From positions 1-7,218 of the forward strand of contig CAKAPY010000064.1 of the NCBI GenBank assembly GCA_916719935.1: 7,218 bases of DNA, read 5' to 3'. Each line of letters opens with the position of its first letter. Position 1 is the stretch's first letter. Position numbers and translations under genes: made by a program. Origin of the DNA: an uncultured Actinomyces sp. (GTDB lineage: Bacteria; Actinomycetota; Actinomycetes; Actinomycetales; Actinomycetaceae). Below, piece after piece: positions 1 to 5,350 of this stretch. The notes beneath the pieces are model-generated. The model was not told the origin of the DNA. It did no database searches and saw only the letters and a program-made list of their open reading frames with translations.

Positions 1-39
1 GCGGGAGTCAGCACCGTCATGACGCGCAAGAAGCGCTAG
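1..39 (+). CDS. Possible C-terminal end of a convergent gene (partial, runs off the left edge)
   Basis: Reading from base 1, the plus strand has 12 open codons followed by TAG at 37-39, giving a C-terminus AGVSTVMTRKKR. Eleven of the 12 third codon positions are G or C, which fits a coding frame. A short hydrophobic stretch followed by a basic tail would fit the end of a membrane protein or of a cell-wall sorting signal, but 12 residues cannot tell these apart. Its stop overlaps the GH31 stop on the other strand through the palindrome CTAG at 36-39. The open frame is too short to be significant by itself. The alternative is a minus-strand gene starting at the ATG at 20-18, but no Shine-Dalgarno sequence precedes it. 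Confidence 0.3.
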   Translation, partial: AGVSTVMTRKKR

Positions 40-2510
40 CTGCGAAGCAGAATTTCCTCGATCATTTCGATCACTGAGGCGGGCATTTCCGAACGGAATA
101 TGCCCGCTTCTTTTCCTCGATCCAAAGTGCGAAGCTGTGGGAGCGCCCGACGTCCCAGACGGCGCACCATCGCATAGCCATCATCTTTCGCCAGAGCATC
201 CATCTCACAGCGAAGCAGGGCCTGGTAGATATCGCTTTCAACCGGATTTTCTGCAAAGGCGGGACGTTTCCCACCCGCGAAGGAAACTTCGAGAACCTGG
301 CTCACCTCGGCCTCGTAAATTGTCATGCACGCACTCAGGGTCTCGGGATCGTAAGTAAACTGAGCGGGCTCCCCATTGACGCTCACCTGCGTGGGTTTTC
401 CAATGCCTCGCATGGTCACAGTCCAGGTGCGAAGGGCCGGAAGCGCATCAGTACAGCCCGTTGCTGGGTGAATAGTGAGTGTTCCGAGGGCGTCATCGTA
501 AGCGATCTCGGTTCGTACTTCGCCGCTGCGCTGCTCGCAATTGACGCCAGGGTAGCGACCATCGTCTTCACGCAAAGTGAAATGGCCATCAGCACCGGGG
601 AAGACAAGGATTTCCAGCGCTTGCGGATTCCCGCAATCATTAATGTTCTGATCCAGCTCTTGCAGGGGGATAATCCCGCCTGCGGGTGCAAAAACAGGAA
701 CAAGTTCCAATGGTCGCCACACATTCACGCGCAGTCCACCATCCATTTCGGCGTCGTAGCGGCGTCCGGTAAAGAAGTCGAACCATTGGCCGCGCGGGAA
801 CCACATGCGCGTGCGCGCCTGGCGCGTATTCGCGTCGCGCGGGGTCACCACCGGTGCAACCATCAGCTGCGTGCCAAACATGAATTGTTCATGCACGTCG
901 TAGGCGATTCCTGCATCTGGATGAGCCCAATACATGGGAGTCACCAGTGGCGCTCCTTCTGTTGCAGCACGCCAATTCATTGTGTGCAGGTAAGGAATGA
1001 GGCGGTGACGCAAGATCAGCGCATTGCGCATAATATCGCGCACGGGCTGCTGGAAATTCCACGGTTCTTTGCCCACAAAAGGCGACAGACTCGAATGCAG
1101 TCGGTTAATCGGGCTGAAAACACCCAGCTGGTACCAACGTGCTTCCAGTTCTTCGTCGCGCACACCCAGCATGTGTCCACCGATATCGTGACTCCACCAG
1201 CCGTATCCGATATTCGAGGCCGTTGACGTGAAGTAGGGCTGGAATTTCAACGATTCCCAGCTGACAACCGTGTCTCCGGAAAAGCCCACTGGATAGCGGT
1301 GCGATCCTGGGCCGGCGTAACGGCTGAGAATCAGCGGGAGCGCGCGGGGCTGTTCTTCGCCTTCTGAAGATGCCGAGGCCATGTCCATATAGTGCAGGTA
1401 GTTGAGGATCCACAGCGGATCCAGACCTTTTTGACGTGAAACACCGCCCTGTTGCCAATCGATCCACCAAAAATCGACGCCATCGGTCTCTAGATCATGA
1501 TGCATGTCGAAATAGGCGCGAATGAAGCTCGGATCCGTCAGATCGAATTCCACCGGTTCTTCGCTGGCCGGGTCAATCCCCATCGTTTCTGCAGCCTTCG
1601 AATAGGCGTCCTCGCACGCGCGTATGCCATCACGGGGATGCACATTTGCAGAAATACGCAAGCTTCGATCATGCAGGGATTGTGTAAAAGCACGCGGGTC
1701 TGGAATTAACTCTCGATTCCACGAGTATCCGGTCCATCCGGAACCAAAGCGCGGATCAACATCGGTGATATGCCAATCCATATCCAAAACAGCGGTTGTG
1801 AAAGGAATTCCTTCTGCACTGAAACGATCCATCAGCGCAAGGTATTCACCCTGCGAATAGGGGTAGTAGCGGCTCCACCAGTTCCCCAGAGCCCAACGCG
1901 GCAGAAGTGGAGTTGGGCCGCTCAAACGATAGAAGTCGCGAATGGCATCTGCGTAGCGGTTTCCGTAGCTGAAGAAATAGATGTCAATTTCTGAGTGATC
2001 GCGCGGACGTGTCACGCAACCTGCCCTGCAGGCAGTTTCGTCAGCCTGCAAAAGATTTGATTGTGAGTCGTCTAGGACTGCCCATCCATCACGGCTGATA
2101 AGCCCCATGCCCAGTTCACAGGCCCCGTTCACGCCATCCAGAGTGCGTGCAGTTCCCTTGAGGTTTGCATGTCCTTCATCTCCGTAGTGCCACGTGGTCC
2201 CAAAGCCACTTCCCGCATTCTTGACGACAGCGCTCAGTCCTTCTTTGCTAAAGCTCTGACCGTCAAAAACCATGCGGATGGAAGAGGTCTCCCACACGTG
2301 CATTCCGCCTCGCTGGGAGTAGGTAACTTTTGGCGTTTCTTGCTCGAAACAGCGGTTGAGGACGACCTGCGTCGCCTCGTCCTCAAAGACTCCGGAATCC
2401 GACCACTCGAGGCGGACCAGGGCCTCGGTCAGGAAACCGATTCGCCACCGCTCCCCAACAAAGGTGGTCTGGGGGTTCATCTGCGCCTTCACAGAGGGGA
2501 TGGGAAACAT
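36..2510 (-). CDS. Glycoside hydrolase family 31 alpha-glycosidase, cytoplasmic
   Basis: This 824-residue retaining alpha-glycosidase should remove terminal alpha-linked sugars (probably glucose) from imported oligosaccharides. An N-terminal beta-sandwich covers about 15-200 and the catalytic barrel about 204-510. Beta-rich domains run to about 745, followed by a charged helical tail at 750-824. The barrel shows DMDWH (243-247), the nucleophile motif FWWIDWQQGG with Asp351, SRYAGPG (396-402), GFSGDT with acid/base Asp413, and WWSHDIGGH (438-446). The nucleophile motif departs from the common WxDMNE form but matches a recognisable WxDWQQ group, so linkage and sugar specificity are uncertain. 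There is no signal peptide. The start at 2510 is supported by AGGAG (2516-2520) five bases upstream; a second Met at residue 11 is less well placed. It is the last gene of the cluster, 92 bases after the YesL gene, and is intact. The family call is firm; the substrate is inference. Confidence 0.95.
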   Translation of the reverse strand: MFPIPSVKAQMNPQTTFVGERWRIGFLTEALVRLEWSDSGVFEDEATQVVLNRCFEQETPKVTYSQRGGMHVWETSSIRMVFDGQSFSKEGLSAVVKNAGSGFGTTWHYGDEGHANLKGTARTLDGVNGACELGMGLISRDGWAVLDDSQSNLLQADETACRAGCVTRPRDHSEIDIYFFSYGNRYADAIRDFYRLSGPTPLLPRWALGNWWSRYYPYSQGEYLALMDRFSAEGIPFTTAVLDMDWHITDVDPRFGSGWTGYSWNRELIPDPRAFTQSLHDRSLRISANVHPRDGIRACEDAYSKAAETMGIDPASEEPVEFDLTDPSFIRAYFDMHHDLETDGVDFWWIDWQQGGVSRQKGLDPLWILNYLHYMDMASASSEGEEQPRALPLILSRYAGPGSHRYPVGFSGDTVVSWESLKFQPYFTSTASNIGYGWWSHDIGGHMLGVRDEELEARWYQLGVFSPINRLHSSLSPFVGKEPWNFQQPVRDIMRNALILRHRLIPYLHTMNWRAATEGAPLVTPMYWAHPDAGIAYDVHEQFMFGTQLMVAPVVTPRDANTRQARTRMWFPRGQWFDFFTGRRYDAEMDGGLRVNVWRPLELVPVFAPAGGIIPLQELDQNINDCGNPQALEILVFPGADGHFTLREDDGRYPGVNCEQRSGEVRTEIAYDDALGTLTIHPATGCTDALPALRTWTVTMRGIGKPTQVSVNGEPAQFTYDPETLSACMTIYEAEVSQVLEVSFAGGKRPAFAENPVESDIYQALLRCEMDALAKDDGYAMVRRLGRRALPQLRTLDRGKEAGIFRSEMPASVIEMIEEILLRS
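1556..1573 (-). repeat. 18-base direct repeat, copy in GH31
   Basis: The minus-strand sequence ACCCGGCCAGCGAAGAAC occurs here and again, identically, at 6244-6261 in the GH13 gene. Here it lies in the codons for DPASEEP (from Asp313 of GH31). The repeat is read directly; whether it means anything is uncertain. Confidence 0.7.
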
Positions 2511-2515
2511 TGGGT

Positions 2516-2520
2516 CTCCT
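2516..2520 (-). promoter_or_regulatory. Shine-Dalgarno of the GH31 gene
   Basis: AGGAG lies five bases before the ATG at 2510-2508. It fixes the outer Met rather than the Met at residue 11 and is the best ribosome-binding site in the window. GH31 therefore looks independently translated, not coupled to the gene before it. Confidence 0.8.
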
Positions 2521-2583
2521 GGGTTACGGGTTTAAGGTGGTTGGAAGAAGGTAGTGGGAAGGAAGGGTGTCGGGTTCTCTCAT

Positions 2584-2599
2584 TGCCGAGGCCTCGGCA
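2584..2599. promoter_or_regulatory. Perfect 16-bp palindrome, candidate intercistronic hairpin or operator
   Basis: The sequence TGCCGAGGCCTCGGCA is its own reverse complement. It starts three bases after the YesL stop codon (TAA, 2603-2605). In RNA it could form a GC-rich stem of about six pairs with a GGCC loop. No run of U follows, so it is not a standard intrinsic terminator. A role in partial termination, in protecting the 3' end of the upstream message, or as a dimer-binding site are all possible. Its centre is GC, unlike the central CG usual in LacI-family operators, which argues against that family. The palindrome is seen directly; its function is inference. Confidence 0.55.
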
Positions 2600-2602
2600 C
2601 AC

Positions 2603-3295
2603 TTAAGCGGCTGCTCCCCCGCCCTCGGCGACGGCCTCGTCAGCGGCGCCCGGGAGAGTTCGGTCCTTGACACTCATTCCCGGCAGCCCTCCAAAGCTAT
2701 AAATCACTGCCTGGACAGCAAAAATCGGAACTGCAGCGCCGAAGACCATAAACACGCCCGGCCACTGACTCCACATCCACCCAATGATGACCGTAAAGGC
2801 AAGGAGCAGCAGGGTGCACAGAGGGCGGGCCAGTGTCATGTTTAGCGACATGCGCAGAACCCAAGGAAGGGGTTCGTCGAAATTCGCGCGTACTGACCAT
2901 GACAGCGCCGCCACGGTCCAGAACACCAGGTTGAGCAAGAGCAATAGCCCCGAGACGCCAATGCCAATGACTCCCCCCAGGTCGTTCCAATTCACCAGGT
3001 AGTAGTCCCACGCCAGGGCGAGGCCAATGAGCAGTTGCCCCCAACCGAAGAGATTGGCCTGAGTGAGTTCGTCTTTCCATGCGTGGTGAAACACCACCCA
3101 TGTTTGGCGAATGCGCCACGACTGGTCCTCATCGATAAGCCAGGTCCGAAAGGTCGCATATGCTGCAGCGATTGAGGGGAAGAATCCTCCCACAATCAGT
3201 CCCATGAGCGTGTGGACGAGCATCGCAATGTTGGTAACAAACACCATCAGCACGATGCGGCACAAGCGCTCGTAGGTCAGGGCCAATCTGGTCAT
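2603..3295 (-). CDS. YesL/DUF624 family membrane protein
   Basis: This 230-residue integral membrane protein has no known biochemical role. Hydrophobic segments lie at about 13-38, 82-102, 107-131, 155-177 and 179-201. The N-terminal segment carries GLIVGGFFPSIAAAYATFR (32-50), the recognisable DUF624/YesL signature in which a Gly-rich turn and Pro precede a conserved Arg. The family is about 200-215 residues; the extra length here is a low-complexity Ala/Gly/Glu tail (217-230). Proteins of this family are typically encoded beside LplB/LplC-type sugar permeases, as here. The start codon lies four bases after the LplC stop, with AAAGG (3304-3308) inside the end of the LplC gene as ribosome-binding site, so translation is probably coupled. 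An accessory or assembly role for the transporter is plausible, but only inferred from gene order. GC is higher (63 percent in one sampled line) than in the neighbouring permease genes. Confidence 0.85.
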   Translation of the reverse strand: MTRLALTYERLCRIVLMVFVTNIAMLVHTLMGLIVGGFFPSIAAAYATFRTWLIDEDQSWRIRQTWVVFHHAWKDELTQANLFGWGQLLIGLALAWDYYLVNWNDLGGVIGIGVSGLLLLLNLVFWTVAALSWSVRANFDEPLPWVLRMSLNMTLARPLCTLLLLAFTVIIGWMWSQWPGVFMVFGAAVPIFAVQAVIYSFGGLPGMSVKDRTLPGAADEAVAEGGGAAA

Positions 3296-3299
3296 TGTT

Positions 3300-4286
3300 C
3301 TAGCCTTTGACGGCGCCGATCATGACGCCCTTGTTGAAGTACTTCTGCAGGAAGGGGTAGATGATCAGCAGAGGAATTGTCGAAACGATGATCACGCCAA
3401 ACTTGATCTGATCGGCAAAGTTCTGCGAATCCATTGCGGTCATTCCGACGGCACCAACTTGCGTCTGGTTTGCCAACAAAATATTTTGCAGAACATTTTG
3501 CAAAGGTTGCAGGTTCTGGTCACGGATGTAGATCAAACCGGTGAAGTAGTCGTTCCAGTGTCCAACGAAATAGTACAGGCCGATAACCGCGATAATCGCC
3601 GTCGACAGAGGCAACACGATCTTGTTGAAATACCCGAAGTACGACAGACCATCAACCTGCGCGGCATCATGAAGTTCTTCGGGGATCGAAGCCTCAAAGA
3701 AGGAACGGGCAATGATCATATTGAATACGCTGAAGGCACCCGGAATGATGAAAACCCAGATGCTGTTGAGCAGTCCCAGCTGTTTCATCAGCAGGTAGCT
3801 GGGGATCAGGCCGCCACCGAAGAACATCGTGAAGGTAAAGAAGAACAAGATCACGCGACGCGGCTTGAATTCTTTACGGGACAGGGCGAAGGCCGCTGGA
3901 AGCGTGACGATCAGGTTCACTGCTGTGCCGAGGAGCGAGTACAGCAAGGTGTTGCGATAGCCAATCCAGATACGCGTATCTTCCAAGATCTTGATGTAGC
4001 CCTTGAAATTAATACCCTTGGGAAGAACCGTGACTTTACCGGTCGATACCAAGTTCGGGTCTGAGAAAGACGCGACAATGATGAACCACATCGGGTACAA
4101 AATTGCCAGAACGATGGCCGCGATGATCAAAGCGATGATTCCATCAATGATCCAGTCAGAGGCAGAGCGCGTTCGCCACAATGCGCCAAGGCTCTTCTTT
4201 GGCTTCGGTTCGCTTGCCCTATCCCCCGATATTTGCGTCCCGGCCGTGTGACCGGAAATCTTTGCGGCAGGTGTTGCTGCAGACAT
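3300..4286 (-). CDS. Carbohydrate ABC transporter permease, LplC/YtcP type (MalG-like subunit)
   Basis: This 328-residue inner-membrane permease should form half of the channel of a CUT1-type oligosaccharide importer, pairing with the LplB-type protein encoded just upstream. Hydrophobic segments lie near 46-74, 112-136, 144-167, 172-195, 222-247 and 296-314. The cytoplasmic EAA loop that docks the ATPase is clear at about 204-228 (ELHDAAQVDG, then VLPLS). GGGLIPSYLLMKQLGLLNSIW (157-177) and the C-terminus KYFNKGVMIGAVKG are characteristic of this subgroup. A polar N-terminal extension of about 40 residues makes it somewhat longer than the usual 290-300. AAAGGA (4294-4299) seven bases before the ATG supports the start. 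It follows the LplB gene by 26 bases and precedes the YesL gene by 4. No cognate ATPase is encoded here, so a shared MsmX/MsiK-like ATPase is expected. The family call is firm; the sugar is inferred from the neighbouring enzymes. Confidence 0.94.
   Translation of the reverse strand: MSAATPAAKISGHTAGTQISGDRASEPKPKKSLGALWRTRSASDWIIDGIIALIIAAIVLAILYPMWFIIVASFSDPNLVSTGKVTVLPKGINFKGYIKILEDTRIWIGYRNTLLYSLLGTAVNLIVTLPAAFALSRKEFKPRRVILFFFTFTMFFGGGLIPSYLLMKQLGLLNSIWVFIIPGAFSVFNMIIARSFFEASIPEELHDAAQVDGLSYFGYFNKIVLPLSTAIIAVIGLYYFVGHWNDYFTGLIYIRDQNLQPLQNVLQNILLANQTQVGAVGMTAMDSQNFADQIKFGVIIVSTIPLLIIYPFLQKYFNKGVMIGAVKG
3304..3308 (-). promoter_or_regulatory. Ribosome-binding site of the YesL gene inside the LplC gene
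   Basis: AAAGG lies eight bases before the YesL ATG and within the last codons of the LplC permease gene, just ahead of its TAG stop. The site and the four-base gap suggest translational coupling of the two membrane proteins. The match to consensus is modest. Confidence 0.5.
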
Positions 4287-4312
4287 GATTCAGTCCTTTC
4301 TTCACGCCGGTT

Positions 4313-5323
4313 CTAGAACAAGCTGGTGTCGCTGGTCTTCTTTGCAATCTTGTTTGCGGTCACCAGGAAGATGAAGTTCACAACGCTGTTGAACAAACCG
4401 ATTGCAGTGGAATAGCTGTAGTGGTGGGCCAAGATACCGATGCGGTAGGTATAGGTCGCAATGACTTCAGAAGCTGGGATATTCAGCGTGTTCTGCATCA
4501 GCCAGACCTTTTCGAAGCCGACACCCAGCACCGAGCCCATATTCAAGATCAGAAGGATTCCTGCGGTCGGCAAAATGGCCGGGATATCGATGTATCGAAT
4601 TAACTGCATTCGCCCGGCACCGTCGATTTTCGCGGCCTCGTAAAGAGCGGTATCGATTGATGACAGCGCAGCCAGGTAGATGATGCAGTTCCATCCGGCG
4701 TGCTGCCAGATTTCGCTCATCCAGTAAATCGGCGTAAATGCGGAGGCGGTTCCCATGAGGTCCGCACCTCCAAAGAACTTACTGATCAAACCGGAATTTG
4801 GCGCCAGGAAGATATTGAGCATCGAGACCATGACCACTGTCGAAATGAAGTGAGGCATGTAGGTGATGGTCTGAACGAAAGTTTTCGTTCTTTTGCTTGC
4901 GATCTGGTTGATCAGCAAGGCCAGAATGATCGGGGCAAAGAAACCCATGACCAGGGTCCACAAGCTGATGCGTAAGGTGTTGCGGATAATCTGCCAGAAC
5001 ATTGGGTCTTTGAAGAACTGATGAAAATACTTCAGTCCTTCCCACTTTCCGCCCGTAATGCCTTTGCTGACATCGAAGTCACGGAAAGCCAGCTGGATTC
5101 CATACATTGGCCCGTAGCTGAAGATCAGGACCAGAATGATCGCCGGCAAAACCATGATCCACAACTGCCAGTACAGCCTAAGGTGGTTCGCGAGGCCCGC
5201 GGGAGTCCACCAGGGAGCACCCTTAGCCTTCAGTGTCTTCTTCATTTTTGTGCTGGCCTGCTCAGAGGCAGGGGTGGAGCGTAACGGCTTTGTGCCGCGT
5301 GGCTGAACTTCTGTAGTGGACAT
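4313..5323 (-). CDS. Carbohydrate ABC transporter permease, LplB type (MalF-like subunit)
   Basis: This 336-residue inner-membrane protein is the partner of the LplC-type permease. A Lys/Ser/Thr-rich N-terminal tail of about 48 residues precedes the first membrane segment (about 52-72), which is followed by the family sequence SYGPMYGIQLAFRDFD (69-84). Further hydrophobic segments lie near 115-138, 155-172, 206-222, 246-265 and 305-323. The EAA loop for ATPase docking is at about 226-250 (ALYEAAKIDGAGRMQ, then IDIPAILP). FVQTITYMPHFISTVV (149-164) is also typical of LplB proteins. The N-terminal tail makes it longer than the usual roughly 300 residues. GAAGAGG (5329-5335) five bases before the ATG fixes the start, in preference to Met27. 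It begins 27 bases after the GH13 stop. Related LplB/LplC pairs import oligosaccharides with a separate binding protein, which is not encoded in this window. Confidence 0.94.
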   Translation of the reverse strand: MSTTEVQPRGTKPLRSTPASEQASTKMKKTLKAKGAPWWTPAGLANHLRLYWQLWIMVLPAIILVLIFSYGPMYGIQLAFRDFDVSKGITGGKWEGLKYFHQFFKDPMFWQIIRNTLRISLWTLVMGFFAPIILALLINQIASKRTKTFVQTITYMPHFISTVVMVSMLNIFLAPNSGLISKFFGGADLMGTASAFTPIYWMSEIWQHAGWNCIIYLAALSSIDTALYEAAKIDGAGRMQLIRYIDIPAILPTAGILLILNMGSVLGVGFEKVWLMQNTLNIPASEVIATYTYRIGILAHHYSYSTAIGLFNSVVNFIFLVTANKIAKKTSDTSLF

Positions 5324-5350
5324 AGCAACCTCTTCGTTTCGTCCAAGAAT

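Larger units (their letters stand above)
2511..2602 (-). other. Intergenic region before GH31 with a C/T-rich leader
   Basis: This is the largest non-coding gap in the window (92 bases), between the YesL stop and the GH31 start. Read in the sense of transcription, it holds the palindrome at 2584-2599, then a long pyrimidine-rich stretch, then a good Shine-Dalgarno (AGGAG, 2516-2520). Over 2521-2574 the plus strand has 28 G and only 2 C, so the RNA would be nearly free of G and should be little folded. I see no convincing -35/-10 pair. TTAAAC/TAAACC near 2527-2534 is the nearest to a -10 box and has no good partner. GH31 may be read through from the operon or have its own weak or activator-dependent promoter. 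Confidence 0.6.

Noticed and set aside
468..1226. 252-codon open frame on the plus strand inside GH31
   Set aside because: It is antisense to conserved catalytic segments of GH31, has no recognisable domain, and its Cys/His/Arg-rich composition is typical of an antisense shadow.
2697..3119. 140-codon minus-strand frame overlapping the YesL gene
   Set aside because: It is a shifted frame within YesL, rich in Gly, Pro and Arg, and the YesL frame carries the family signature.
3478..3507. AT-rich patch with AAAATATTTT palindrome and repeated ATTTTGCA
   Set aside because: It lies in the LplC coding frame and encodes LQNVLQNILLAN. The repeat follows from the repeated Leu-Gln-Asn residues, and no gene starts nearby that it could regulate.
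3459..4064. 201-codon open frame on the plus strand inside the LplC permease gene
   Set aside because: The product is rich in Gln, Asp and Arg with no domain, and it mirrors the hydrophobic codons of the permease on the other strand.
3300..5323. Lower GC over the two permease genes (sampled lines 42-57 percent) than over the flanking enzyme genes, as a sign of transfer
   Set aside because: Membrane proteins rich in Ile, Phe and Leu lower GC by themselves, and only a few lines were counted by hand. YesL being GC-rich is a mild counterpoint but not enough to claim different origins.
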